Positions 25,375 to 34,801 of a stretch of DNA of 64,000 bases are shown piece after piece. The stretch comes from Mucilaginibacter phenanthrenivorans (lineage in GTDB: Bacteria; Bacteroidota; Bacteroidia; Sphingobacteriales; Sphingobacteriaceae), in assembly GCF_024721155.1 (NCBI RefSeq), contig NZ_JAHVAP010000001.1:186001-250000 (forward strand), given 5' to 3'. The notes under the pieces are model-generated. The model was not told the origin of the DNA. It saw only the letters and a program-made list of their open reading frames with translations, and searched no databases. Numbering within the stretch: position 1 is the stretch's first letter; each line of letters opens with the position of its first letter. A program made the translations under genes and the position numbers.

Positions 25375-26445
25375 TCAAAACATATTCCTGTGAAACCTGT
25401 GCTGAGCATCCAACTGCAACGGGTTGGGTCCGTACCATTTTATAAAGTTTTCCCACTTGCTTTGATTTGCAGTTTTCCAGGTGTTAAAAGCCGCTTCATC
25501 ACCCATCATCAATAGCCAATGATCGTATGCTTCCATATTGTTGGCCTGGCTTATCTGATCCTGGTAGGTAAATAATACATTCGGGTAAGTTTTATCAGTT
25601 CCTTTTTCTTTGTAAACTTTCAAGAAATTTTGCCTGATGCGGTCCAGCGAATTTAAATCGATAGTTCTTTCGCCAAGGGTCGCTAAGCTCATTGTCATCT
25701 CATAAGTAATTCCATAAGGCAGCTTTTTATTATTTAAATCGTCAACCGTCATAGTATTCTGCTTGCTAAAGCTTATGGCGGTTTTATCGGCTGATGGAAA
25801 AGTTATGCCTTTTTTATAAGTATCAAAAAGCAATTTACTGATCTCGCCGGTACGTTTGCTATTGCGTTCAATGTTCATGAAAATCTCGCCATACAAAAGA
25901 CCCCATACAGCGCTTTCAGACCCGCAATAGATCTTAGCCGCCCAATAATAATTCGATGGGAACTTTGGTTCAACCTCTATCCCCTTCTCAAAATATTTAA
26001 TGGCCTCGCTATAATTCTTACGTGTTAACGGCATGGTACCACGTTCAAGATATAACACACCGGAGTTAGGGAACTTCTTAAGCCCGTCTTCATAAACAGC
26101 GATGGCCTTGTCGCTTTGCTTTAATACGTCGTAGCTGTTGCCCAATAATTCGTAAAGCCTGTCGAAACTGTCCGGGCGGTCTTTTAATTTTTCGAGGAGA
26201 TCTACCACTTTTTGATAATGTTCCTGGCTGTAATAACAATAACCCATTTCGTAAGGGTACACGATATTATCGGGATCGAGTTTTTGAGCCTCGTCCAATA
26301 GTTTAAGTGCGTCGTCAAATTTGCCTGCGTCTTCCAGTTTAACAGCCTCAACACCCTTTTGGTGTGCGGTTTCTTTTGGTGTTTGCGCGAAGCAGCTAAA
26401 TGTAAATGCAGCAATAAAGATTAGCGTGGCAGCAATAGTTTTCAT
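25375..26445 (-). CDS. Periplasmic TPR-repeat protein
   Basis: A 356-residue protein with a signal peptide (about 1-20, ending SCFAQ). At least four TPR units are visible between about 28 and 170: AGKFDDALKLLDEAQKLDPD, EHYQKVVDLLEKL, KQSDKAIAVYEDGLKKFP and KNYSEAIKYFEKGIEVEP. The C-terminal half has no repeat character. TPRs mediate protein contacts; no partner is indicated apart from the downstream two-TM protein with a 3-nt gap. Confidence 0.88.
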   Translation of the reverse strand: MKTIAATLIFIAAFTFSCFAQTPKETAHQKGVEAVKLEDAGKFDDALKLLDEAQKLDPDNIVYPYEMGYCYYSQEHYQKVVDLLEKLKDRPDSFDRLYELLGNSYDVLKQSDKAIAVYEDGLKKFPNSGVLYLERGTMPLTRKNYSEAIKYFEKGIEVEPKFPSNYYWAAKIYCGSESAVWGLLYGEIFMNIERNSKRTGEISKLLFDTYKKGITFPSADKTAISFSKQNTMTVDDLNNKKLPYGITYEMTMSLATLGERTIDLNSLDRIRQNFLKVYKEKGTDKTYPNVLFTYQDQISQANNMEAYDHWLLMMGDEAAFNTWKTANQSKWENFIKWYGPNPLQLDAQHRFHRNMF

Positions 26446-26563
26446 AATAAAGCAAGGGGGATTGATGGTAAATATAAGAGATCGCTATTAAAAAACGTCC
26501 ATTTTTCAATCGGTTCGGACAAAATAGTTAAAGTGTTTGTTTCTTCAAATCACCTCGGTCAAT

Positions 26564-26983
26564 TTATATCAAATACTGCTCAATAACATCCTCCGGAATT
26601 TTAACGCCCCGACCGGTTGCCATATCTATCATTACATAATCAAACCAACCATCGCAGCAAATTTTGCCGGTGCCTTTATTTGTGATATCAAATTTAACCC
26701 TGCAGCCCTTATCATTGATGCTTTCGATGCCGGTTTTTACAATAAAATAATCGCCCATGGCTAATGCGCGTTTATAGTCAACATGCGCGGTACGCACTAC
26801 CCAGCCAAAGCCGCGTTCTATAAATTTTTCCATGGCCATACCGTAACAGCGTTCCATTTGGTCGTACCGGGCGGCTAGTACGTAGTCGAAATATTTGCTG
26901 TTGTGTACGTGATGGAACATGTCTATATCATCAGGACGTACGCGGAATTCGGTTTCAAAGGTAGATAGAGGAGGTGTTTCCAT
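26564..26983 (-). CDS. Hotdog-fold acyl-CoA thioesterase
   Basis: A 139-residue YbgC/FadM-type hotdog protein. VRPDDIDMFHHVHNSKYFDY (about 16-35) places Asp in the catalytic position and resembles the FadM version D-x-F-x-H-V-N-N. The central helix and the GFGWVVRTAHVDYKRAL strand follow. It should hydrolyse acyl thioesters in the cytoplasm. It is a distant relative of the enzyme at 13029-13436 rather than a recent duplicate. It appears to be transcribed alone. Confidence 0.9.
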   Translation of the reverse strand: METPPLSTFETEFRVRPDDIDMFHHVHNSKYFDYVLAARYDQMERCYGMAMEKFIERGFGWVVRTAHVDYKRALAMGDYFIVKTGIESINDKGCRVKFDITNKGTGKICCDGWFDYVMIDMATGRGVKIPEDVIEQYLI

Positions 26984-27118
26984 AGGATGTAAAAGTAAGA
27001 AATGATGTGTTGATGTACGAATATGTAAACGAATGAAGAGATTATCTATTCAACATAAAAATAATAGTGCCGGTGTTGTGTCCCAATCATTAACTTAGCC
27101 CGAACAACCGTAATCCTT

Positions 27119-28876
27119 ATGAAACGTATATCCCTGTTAATTTTATTATTAAGCTTAGTATGCGTACATGCCGGGTCTGCTCAGGTTAAGGATACAACCT
27201 ACAACGCAGGTTCAAAAATAGATACCATACTGATCAGCAAACAGCAGGTTGTTAATTTAACTGTTCTCGGACAACTATGGGGATTTTTGAAGTACCACCA
27301 TCCTGAAGTAACCGGTGGGAAATACAATTGGGATTTTGAGCTTTTCAGGATAATACCGAAGGTTGTAAAAGCTGCCAATAATATTGAGCTAAGCAATGTG
27401 CTCGAAAAATGGGTGGATAGTTTTGGTGTTCCACCCGTTTGTGCTGATTGTAATGTTAAGGAAACCGGCGAGGTAAAGCTTAAGCCGGATTATGGCTCTT
27501 TGCTTACCAATAAGGTGTTGTCGGCATCGCTTACAAAAAAGCTTACTTATATTTTAAATAACCGCAGTACAGGCCCGGGTTATTATATAAAAATGGCGGA
27601 GAATGGTAATCCTGCATTTTTGCATGAATTGCCGTACAGTAAATTCATTTATCCGGATGCTGGTTACCGCCTGCTGTGCCTTTACAGGTACTGGAATATG
27701 ATAAATTATTTTTATCCGTATAAATATTTGGCAGGAGAGAACTGGAATAATGTGCTTGCAGATTGCATCCCTAAATTTGCTTTGGCAGCCAATGCTCAGG
27801 ATTATGCTTTAAATACGCTTGCCCTTATAGCGAGGATCCATGATACTCACGCAAATATTTACGGCGGCAACAAAGCAATAGCCGTGTTCAGGGGGAAATA
27901 CGCTGCGCCCATCCAGGCCAGGTTTATTGAAGATAAGCTGGTAGTTACCGGGTATTATGACACTGCAACTTACATAAGGCAACTGATTAAGCCCGGGGAT
28001 ATTATAGGGCGCATTAACGGACAAAAGGTTGCAGACCTGGTAAAGAAACTACTACCTTATACACCCGCTTCAAATTACCCGACGCAATTACGCGATCTGC
28101 CGCGGATAAATTTGCTAAGAAGCAAGGAAATGAATTTTGCACTTGATATAACACGCAACGGCAGGCACCAGGAGGTAAAAATAGCCGGGGTGTCGGTTAC
28201 TAAGTTAAATAATAGTATTGACCAGGACCCTGATCCCAAATCGCCGGGTTTTTATTTAATAAATAGGAATATCGGTTACCTGTTCCCCGGTAAGTATCAC
28301 GATAAGGATCTGCATGCTATAAAGATACTTTTTAACAATACCAAGGGAATTATTATAGATATGCGCTGCTATCCGAGCGAATTTATGCCGTTTTCATTCG
28401 GCCCGTATATTAAAACCAACAATACGCCTTTCGTGAAATTTGCAAGCGGCAGTTTAAAACAACCGGGATTATTTACCATATCTCAGCCAATAGCGATAAA
28501 TCCGGGAAATGAATATAAAGGTAAGGTAGTGGTTATAGTAAATGCACAATCGCAAAGCCAGGCTGAATATACGACAATGGCTTTCCAAAGCTCACCCAAT
28601 GTTACCGTAATAGGCAGCCAAACTGCAGGAGCGGATGGCGATATATCATTTGTAACCTTACCGGGCGGTATTTTATCTTATATTTCAGGGCTTGGTGTCT
28701 ATTATCCTGACGGCACCGAAACCCAGCGTAAAGGCGTTAAAATAGATGTGAAAATAGAGCCTACAATTGCCGGAATCAAAGCCGGAAAAGATGAATTGCT
28801 GGATAAGGCAAAGGCAATAATAATGGGGAGTAGAATAGTCCGAAAGTCGGTAAGTCCGGAAGTCCTAAAGAAATGA
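27119..28876 (+). CDS. Secreted S41 family peptidase, divergent type
   Basis: A 585-residue protein with a signal peptide (about 1-21). The N-terminal region (LGQLWGFLKYHHPEVTGGKYNWD, then YRLLCLYRYWNMINYFYPY) is characteristic of a Bacteroidota S41 subgroup; a PDZ-like part follows (PGDIIGRINGQKVADLVKKL). The nucleophile motif is NAQSQSQAEY with Ser480 as the probable active residue. The RNNGGG motif of the two S41 proteins near the left edge is replaced by DMRCYPSE. It is probably an active periplasmic protease, but the changed strand makes substrate handling different. It stands alone. Confidence 0.85.
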   Translation: MKRISLLILLLSLVCVHAGSAQVKDTTYNAGSKIDTILISKQQVVNLTVLGQLWGFLKYHHPEVTGGKYNWDFELFRIIPKVVKAANNIELSNVLEKWVDSFGVPPVCADCNVKETGEVKLKPDYGSLLTNKVLSASLTKKLTYILNNRSTGPGYYIKMAENGNPAFLHELPYSKFIYPDAGYRLLCLYRYWNMINYFYPYKYLAGENWNNVLADCIPKFALAANAQDYALNTLALIARIHDTHANIYGGNKAIAVFRGKYAAPIQARFIEDKLVVTGYYDTATYIRQLIKPGDIIGRINGQKVADLVKKLLPYTPASNYPTQLRDLPRINLLRSKEMNFALDITRNGRHQEVKIAGVSVTKLNNSIDQDPDPKSPGFYLINRNIGYLFPGKYHDKDLHAIKILFNNTKGIIIDMRCYPSEFMPFSFGPYIKTNNTPFVKFASGSLKQPGLFTISQPIAINPGNEYKGKVVVIVNAQSQSQAEYTTMAFQSSPNVTVIGSQTAGADGDISFVTLPGGILSYISGLGVYYPDGTETQRKGVKIDVKIEPTIAGIKAGKDELLDKAKAIIMGSRIVRKSVSPEVLKK

Positions 28877-28894
28877 GTTGCATTTGATTTTATC

Positions 28895-28921
28895 AACTGC
28901 CAACTGCCACTGCCCACTGCA
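28895..28921. repeat. Short tandem CAACTGC-type word repeat
   Basis: Four degenerate copies of a six-to-seven-base word (CAACTGC, CAACTGC, CACTGCC, CACTGC) lie between the S41 gene and the rpsO promoter. It belongs to the low-complexity intergenic words seen at several places in this window. Confidence 0.6.
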
Positions 28922-28940
28922 AACTATTACTCAAATCCCC

Positions 28941-28971
28941 TTGCATATTCCATAAACAAACCATACCTTTG
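28941..28971 (+). promoter_or_regulatory. Bacteroidota-type promoter for rpsO
   Basis: TACCTTTG at 28964-28971 matches the TAnnTTTG box at -7, and TTG at 28941-28943 lies 20 nt upstream in the -33 position. This leaves a leader of about 35-40 nt before the rpsO start. Confidence 0.6.
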
Positions 28972-29014
28972 CACCCACAATTAATCAAATTATTTACGCT
29001 TTAATATTATTCAA

Positions 29015-29296
29015 GTGATATATTTAAGTACAGAAGCAAAGGCGGAGATCTTTGCAAAACATGGTAAAAGCGCTGCCGATACAGGTACAGCCGAAGGTCA
29101 GGTAGCATTGTTTACTTACCGCATTGCACATTTAACCGGGCATTTAAAGAAAAACAAACACGATTTTTCAACCCAGTTATCACTGCAAAAATTAGTTGGT
29201 AAACGCCGTGCATTACTGGCATACCTTTACAAAAAAGACATTGGAAGATATCGTGCTATCATCAAGGCTTTACAGCTGAGGGATATCATCAAATAA
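29015..29296 (+). CDS. rpsO: 30S ribosomal protein S15
   Basis: A 93-residue S15 protein of normal length. It binds 16S rRNA in the platform of the small subunit. Conserved stretches: TGTAEGQVALFTYRIAHLTGHL (about 22-43) and LVGKRRALLAYLYKKDIGRY (about 58-77). The start is GTG; no ATG in frame would preserve the N-terminal YLSTEAKAEIF block. The next gene is pnp, the classical rpsO-pnp arrangement, but a good terminator lies between them. Confidence 0.96.
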   Translation: MIYLSTEAKAEIFAKHGKSAADTGTAEGQVALFTYRIAHLTGHLKKNKHDFSTQLSLQKLVGKRRALLAYLYKKDIGRYRAIIKALQLRDIIK

Positions 29297-29312
29297 CTTT
29301 TCTTATTTTTTT

Positions 29313-29347
29313 AAAAAAAGCCGTCCGATTTATCTGGATGGCTTTTT
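29313..29347 (+). terminator. Terminator between rpsO and pnp
   Basis: An A-rich and T-rich flanked hairpin: AAAAAGCC pairs with GGCTTTTT and the stem continues with G-U pairs, for about 14 bp in total. Six T follow. It probably gives partial termination upstream of pnp. Confidence 0.75.
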
Positions 29348-29424
29348 TACTTTTGCATCAACATACACACACATAAAAACCGGTGCGCTCCGAAAGATGA
29401 AAAGCGCGCCAAAACAAAAACAAG

Positions 29425-31551
29425 ATGAGTTTAAACGTAATTAAAAAGGTAATCGATTTAGGTGACGGCCGCACCATTGAGATCGAAACCGGTAAACTGG
29501 CCAAACAAGCCGATGGCTCGGTAGTAATTAAAATGGGTGACACCATGCTGCTTGCTACTGTTGTATCATCTCCTGAAGCAAAAGAAGGAGTTGATTTTCT
29601 ACCACTATCTGTCGATTACCAGGAAAAATATGCTGCTACAGGCCGTATTCCGGGTGGTTTTTTACGCCGTGAGGCACGTTTATCAGACTACGAGGTTTTG
29701 ATCTCGCGTTTGGTTGACCGTGCATTGCGCCCAATGTTCCCGGAAGATTATCACGCTGATACACAAGTGATGATCTCCTTAATTTCCGCCGATAAAGATA
29801 TTATGCCCGATTGCCTTGCAGGTTTGGCGGCATCAGCAGCTTTGTCAGTATCAAACATTCCTTTTAACGGCCCAATCTCCGAAGTACGTGTTGCCAAGGT
29901 CGACGGTCAGTTAATTATTAACCCAACCCTTAGTCAATTAGCTACTGCTACCTTAGAATTTATCGTAGCAGGTTCTGAGCATGACATCAACATGGTTGAA
30001 GGTGAATCGAAAGAGATCCAGGAAGCTGAATTGGTTGAGGCAATTAAATTTGCACACACTGCTATCAAAATTCAATGTTTAGCTCAAAAGGAATTAACCA
30101 TTGAAGTCGGCAAGACTGAAAAACGCGTTTACAGCCACGAGAACAGCAACGAGGATTTGAAAAAAGCCATCTACGCTGCTACTTACGACCAGGTTTACGC
30201 TATCGCTTCTTCTGCATCTGCAAAAGACGAGCGTTCAGCTAAATTTAAAGAAGTGCGTGACACTTACATCGCTACTTTAGGCGAGATTGACGACATTACC
30301 AAATTCTTAGCTAAAAAATATTACCACGATGTTGAGTATGACGCTATCCGTAACCTTGTATTAGACGAAGGTAAACGTTTAGATGGTCGTTCAACTACCC
30401 AGATCCGCCCGATATGGAGCGAAGTTGGTTATTTACCGGCAGCTCACGGTTCGGCGGTATTTACCCGCGGTGAAACACAATCATTAACCAGCGTTACTTT
30501 AGGTGCTAAGGATGATGAACAAATGATTGATGGCGCGTTCATCAATGGTTACTCAAAATTCCTTTTACATTATAATTTCCCTGGTTTTTCAACCGGTGAG
30601 GTTCGCCCGAACAGGGGAGCCGGCCGCCGTGAAATTGGCCATGGTAACTTAGCTATGCGTTCGTTAAAACAGGTATTGCCCGGTGATGACGAAAATCCGT
30701 ACACTATCCGTATCGTTTCTGATATTTTGGAATCAAACGGTTCATCATCAATGGCTACGGTTTGTGCCGGCACATTGGCCTTGATGGATGCAGGTGTTAA
30801 AATCAAATCGCCGGTATCAGGTATCGCGATGGGCTTGATCACCAACGAAATGGGTACCAAATATGCTATCCTTTCTGATATTTTGGGTGATGAGGATCAC
30901 TTAGGCGATATGGACTTTAAAGTAACAGGTACTGAAAAAGGTATTGTTGCTGTTCAAATGGACCTTAAGATAAACGGTTTATCATACGAAGTTTTAACCA
31001 ATGCGTTAAACCAGGCTAAAGATGGTCGTTTACACATTTTAGGCGAAATGGCTAAAACCATTACCGCTCCTCGTGAGGATTACAAGCCACATGCACCACG
31101 CATTATCACTATCCGGATCGATAAGGAATTCATCGGTGCGGTTATCGGACCTGGTGGAAAGATCATCCAGGAAATGCAGCGTGAAACCGGTGCTACTATC
31201 TCTATCGAGGAAGTTGGCAACCAGGGTGTAGTTCAGATCTTTGCAGACAATAAGGAAGCTATCGACAAAGCGGTATCACGGATCAAAGCCATCGCTTCAA
31301 AACCTGAAGTTGGCGAGATTTACGAGGGTAAAGTGAAATCGATAATGCCTTTTGGTGCATTTGTCGAAATTATGCCGGGTAAGGATGGTTTGCTGCACAT
31401 TTCAGAAATTGACCACAAAAGGTTTGAAACCATGGATGGCATTTTCGAAATTGGCGACGAAGTACGGGTAAAACTGCTTGACGTTGATAAGCAAGGAAAG
31501 CTAAAACTCTCACGTAAGGCTTTATTGCCTCGCCCGGAAAAGACAAATTAA
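29425..31551 (+). CDS. pnp: Polyribonucleotide nucleotidyltransferase (PNPase)
   Basis: A 708-residue 3'-to-5' phosphorolytic exoribonuclease. Two RNase PH-like cores (about 12-230 and 315-545) flank an all-helical linker. Marks are [24 protein letters not shown] and, in the second core, [39 protein letters not shown] and the catalytic region [16 protein letters not shown] domain ([16 protein letters not shown]) and an S1 domain ([15 protein letters not shown]...GLLHISEI) complete the protein. All parts are intact. It lies downstream of rpsO, as in many bacteria. Confidence 0.97.
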   Translation: MSLNVIKKVIDLGDGRTIEIETGKLAKQADGSVVIKMGDTMLLATVVSSPEAKEGVDFLPLSVDYQEKYAATGRIPGGFLRREARLSDYEVLISRLVDRALRPMFPEDYHADTQVMISLISADKDIMPDCLAGLAASAALSVSNIPFNGPISEVRVAKVDGQLIINPTLSQLATATLEFIVAGSEHDINMVEGESKEIQEAELVEAIKFAHTAIKIQCLAQKELTIEVGKTEKRVYSHENSNEDLKKAIYAATYDQVYAIASSASAKDERSAKFKEVRDTYIATLGEIDDITKFLAKKYYHDVEYDAIRNLVLDEGKRLDGRSTTQIRPIWSEVGYLPAAHGSAVFTRGETQSLTSVTLGAKDDEQMIDGAFINGYSKFLLHYNFPGFSTGEVRPNRGAGRREIGHGNLAMRSLKQVLPGDDENPYTIRIVSDILESNGSSSMATVCAGTLALMDAGVKIKSPVSGIAMGLITNEMGTKYAILSDILGDEDHLGDMDFKVTGTEKGIVAVQMDLKINGLSYEVLTNALNQAKDGRLHILGEMAKTITAPREDYKPHAPRIITIRIDKEFIGAVIGPGGKIIQEMQRETGATISIEEVGNQGVVQIFADNKEAIDKAVSRIKAIASKPEVGEIYEGKVKSIMPFGAFVEIMPGKDGLLHISEIDHKRFETMDGIFEIGDEVRVKLLDVDKQGKLKLSRKALLPRPEKTN

Positions 31552-31639
31552 GAGTTGATTGTGTTAGGTTGTATGATTAAGTTGGATTCGCTTTTTAAAC
31601 AACTTATTCAGTTAAATCAACCATTCTTTTAATAAACTC

Positions 31640-31676
31640 AAATGTTAAAACCCTCAAATCGAGGGTTTTAACATTT
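31640..31676 (+). terminator. Terminator after pnp
   Basis: A perfect 16-bp stem (31640-31655 with 31661-31676), 5-nt loop, T-rich on the 3' side. It lies 89 nt past the pnp stop. Confidence 0.85.
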
Positions 31677-31781
31677 TTAATAAATTATTTTGATTTTTTT
31701 AAAACAAAAAGGAAGTTTTTTAACTTCATAAAGTTTGATGTTAACTGATAAAACCGTTTAGACCGATCCCTGATATATAAA

Positions 31782-32054
31782 ATGGCTTCTACCAATAACG
31801 ATCCTTTAGATTTTATTAATAATAATTCATCGGGTATCCAATCAGGCTCACAGGCGGATTTAGTACAGTTATTATTATACGAGATCATAAGGGTTAAGGA
31901 ACTTATTACTTATTACGATTCTATCCCCAACGGAGGTGGCCAGCTGGGCTCTTCCATCCTTAATGAGCTTGTTTCTGAAGCCTATAATTCCCTTGTTAAC
32001 TACGACACAGTTTTGATGCAGAAGTATTATGATCTGCTGCTGAATTGTGATTGA
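31782..32054 (+). CDS. Small conserved-looking helical protein of unknown function
   Basis: A 90-residue acidic protein. A disordered Asn/Ser-rich N-terminus precedes two long amphipathic helices (DLVQLLLYEIIRVKELITYYDSI and LNELVSEAYNSLVNYDTVLMQKYYDLLL). No signal peptide or catalytic motif. Codon use is similar to its neighbours and the frame is flanked by proper intergenic sequence, so I consider it a real gene. Function unknown. Confidence 0.6.
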   Translation: MASTNNDPLDFINNNSSGIQSGSQADLVQLLLYEIIRVKELITYYDSIPNGGGQLGSSILNELVSEAYNSLVNYDTVLMQKYYDLLLNCD

Positions 32055-32110
32055 GTTTAGAGACTAGTCAATTAGAGACTAAAGATTAGTTTTTGTTTAG
32101 GCAGAAGTCT

Positions 32111-32158
32111 TTCAACAACTACAACCCTTATAACAAATTATAACTTCTACAACCTCCC
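32111..32158. repeat. ACAACCC-type word repeat upstream of the permease pair
   Basis: A run of related words (ACTACAACCCTTATAAC, TATAACTTCTACAACCTCCC) of the same family as the element at 52917-53110. It lies in the 246-bp region upstream of the first MacB-like permease, which otherwise only shows a weak TATCTTG box at 32290-32296. Confidence 0.5.
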
Positions 32159-32300
32159 ACCACAAACGAACACCCCGTTGCATCAAAAACGCACACTTTT
32201 TATTCCTGTGTTTTGATTTACTTGATTGATAATCAAATTGTTAATTAATTGGCATTTTGTTGGTTGTTTACCGCTTAGCAATTAATAAATATCTTGCGTT

Positions 32301-34712
32301 ATGTTTAAAAACTACTTCAAAATAACGTTCAGAAACCTTTGGAGGAATAAGGGGTTTTCTGCAATAAATATTTTCGGGCTGGCTATTGGCCTTGCGGTTT
32401 GTTTGCTGATTACTTTATTTGTTATTGATGAGCTTAGCTACGATAAGTACAATGTAAACGCCGATCGCATCTACCGCGTTACATCCGATTTTAAAGTAAA
32501 CGGCAGTGTTTTCCTTGATCGCGAATCGCCGGCCTCTATGGCTGCGACAATGGTCAGGGAATACCCGAATATCGAAATGGCGGCCCGGCTTAAAAACGAC
32601 GGCAAAATTTTGGTAAAGAAGGGTGAACAAACTTTGATTGAGGACAACTGCTATTATGCCGATGCCAACCTGTTTAAGGTATTTACATTACCCATGATTG
32701 CAGGCGATCCTAAAACCGCCCTCAATGAGCCACATTCGCTGGTTATTAGTGAAAATATCGCTATAAAATATTTTAATACGCTGGATGTTATCGGCAAAAC
32801 AATGCGCATGGATAACACTACCGATTATAAAATTACCGGTGTGATAAAAAATACGCCTGTACAATCACATATCCACTTCAGCTTTATCAAAGCAATAAGC
32901 GAACGTGCGGACAGGAACCAGACGCAATGGACCAGCGAAAACTCAATGACGTACCTGGTTGCCCGCAAGGGTGTTTCGCAAAAAGAGATAGACGATGACC
33001 TGCGCGAGGCCTGCAAGAAATATGCTGAGCCTGAGTTGAAACAATTTATTCACACTACTATCGCTGATCTTGACCAAAAAGGCGACCATTATAGGTTTGT
33101 AACCATTCCGATAACCAAAATTCATCTTTATTCAGAAGTTACGCATGAAAGGGAACCATCCGGCAATATTCAATACGTATACATGTCAATAGTTATAGCA
33201 GTGTTAATACTACTGATTGCATGCGTTAATTTCATGAACCTTTCAACTGCGCGGTCGGCAGGACGCTCAAAAGAAGTGGGGGTGCGTAAAGTGCTTGGTT
33301 CTAATCGTGGCTCACTTATTAATCAATTCCTGGTCGAATCGATTGTTACCAGCTCTATTGCACTGATCATTGCCTGGGGAATCGCGTCATTACTCCTTCA
33401 TTATTTTAACCAGCTGGCTGGCAAACAAATCAGCTTAAACCTGTTTGCCAATGTTTGGATTTTGCCGGCGCTGTTGTCTGCAACGCTTATTATCGGCCTG
33501 ATAGCCGGTGCATACCCTGCATTTTTCATGTCGGCTTTTCAGCCTATACAGGTGTTAAAAGGTAAACTCTCGGCCGGTTTCAAAAATAGCTTCTTGCGCA
33601 ACGGCTTGGTGGTTTTCCAGTTTGTAACGGTTATTGTTTTAATTGTGGGCACACTGGTTATTTACAGCCAGCTTACTTATATCCGCAATAAAACACTTGG
33701 TTACAATCGCGAGCAGGTAATGGTGCTGCAAAATATTTATTCGCTTGGTGAGCACTCAAAATCGTTTAAGGAAGATGTGCTTAAGCTTGCTGGGGTTAAA
33801 TCGGTTACATTGTCTGGTTCGTTGCCTACAACAATTAATGAAGATACCGAGGTTTACGGCAAGGACGCATCCATGAGTTCGGGCCAGTCGGTCGGGCTCG
33901 AGACATGGTACATTGATGAAGATTATATCCCAACCCTTGGCATGCAAATGGCAGGCGGGCGAAACTTTGCGAAGGACAGGTTGACTGATTCGGCAGCTTT
34001 GCTTATTAACCAAACAGCCGCATCCATGCTTGGTATGAGAGAGCCTTTAAATAAGTTTTTATACCGTAACGGCCGCCATTACCAGATTGTGGGGGTAGTG
34101 AAGGATTTTAACTCCGGGTCTCTGCGCAACAAAATTGCGCCGCTCGTAATGAATTTAGGTGTCGACAAACGCGCGATGGCCATCCGTATTGAAACTAAAA
34201 ATATTCCGGTGCTTATTTCGCAGATCCAGGCATTGTATCGTGGTGCTGATGCAAACATGGCCGGTCAGCCGTTTACCTATTCGTTTATGGATGATGACTT
34301 TAATCATCTCTATCAATCAGAACAAAATACCGGAAAAATATTTATGTCATTTGCATTTTTTGCCATACTGATTGCTTGCCTTGGTTTATTTGGCCTTGTT
34401 ACTTACGCTGCCGAGCAACGTACAAAAGAAATCGGGATCCGCAAGGTATTGGGCGCAAGTGTAATCAATATTGTAGCAATGTTATCTAACGATTTTTTGA
34501 AACTGGTAGGGATATCGGCCATCATCGCGTTTCCTGTTGCCTGGTGGGCCATGAGCAGATGGCTACAGGATTTTGCCTATCGTACCAACATCGGCTGGTG
34601 GGTATTTGCAATAGCGGGCTTGCTGGCCGTGGTTATAACCATTACAACAGTAAGTTTCCGCGCTATCAAGGCCGCTTTGATGAACCCGGTGAAGAGTTTG
34701 AAGACGGAATAG
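32301..34712 (+). CDS. FtsX/MacB-type ABC transporter permease (first of a tandem pair)
   Basis: An 803-residue permease. N-terminal signature FKITFRNLWRNKGFSAINIF with helix 1, a large MacB-type periplasmic domain (about 45-285), an FtsX core of three helices with NFMNLSTARSAGRSKEVGVRKVLGS (about 312-336), a second periplasmic domain (about 450-660), and a C-terminal FtsX core with EQRTKEIGIRKVLGAS. Such two-core permeases work with a separate LolD/MacB-like ATPase, which is not adjacent. Probable role is mechanotransmission or export from the periplasm. The next gene is a close paralog. Confidence 0.92.
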   Translation: MFKNYFKITFRNLWRNKGFSAINIFGLAIGLAVCLLITLFVIDELSYDKYNVNADRIYRVTSDFKVNGSVFLDRESPASMAATMVREYPNIEMAARLKNDGKILVKKGEQTLIEDNCYYADANLFKVFTLPMIAGDPKTALNEPHSLVISENIAIKYFNTLDVIGKTMRMDNTTDYKITGVIKNTPVQSHIHFSFIKAISERADRNQTQWTSENSMTYLVARKGVSQKEIDDDLREACKKYAEPELKQFIHTTIADLDQKGDHYRFVTIPITKIHLYSEVTHEREPSGNIQYVYMSIVIAVLILLIACVNFMNLSTARSAGRSKEVGVRKVLGSNRGSLINQFLVESIVTSSIALIIAWGIASLLLHYFNQLAGKQISLNLFANVWILPALLSATLIIGLIAGAYPAFFMSAFQPIQVLKGKLSAGFKNSFLRNGLVVFQFVTVIVLIVGTLVIYSQLTYIRNKTLGYNREQVMVLQNIYSLGEHSKSFKEDVLKLAGVKSVTLSGSLPTTINEDTEVYGKDASMSSGQSVGLETWYIDEDYIPTLGMQMAGGRNFAKDRLTDSAALLINQTAASMLGMREPLNKFLYRNGRHYQIVGVVKDFNSGSLRNKIAPLVMNLGVDKRAMAIRIETKNIPVLISQIQALYRGADANMAGQPFTYSFMDDDFNHLYQSEQNTGKIFMSFAFFAILIACLGLFGLVTYAAEQRTKEIGIRKVLGASVINIVAMLSNDFLKLVGISAIIAFPVAWWAMSRWLQDFAYRTNIGWWVFAIAGLLAVVITITTVSFRAIKAALMNPVKSLKTE

Positions 34713-34801
34713 AGAATATTATAAATTAAAGAAAATATTCGATTTGATAGTGTTTTTTGAACTTTAATTAATATTTTTCACTTAAATTACCGACTCACCT
34801 T

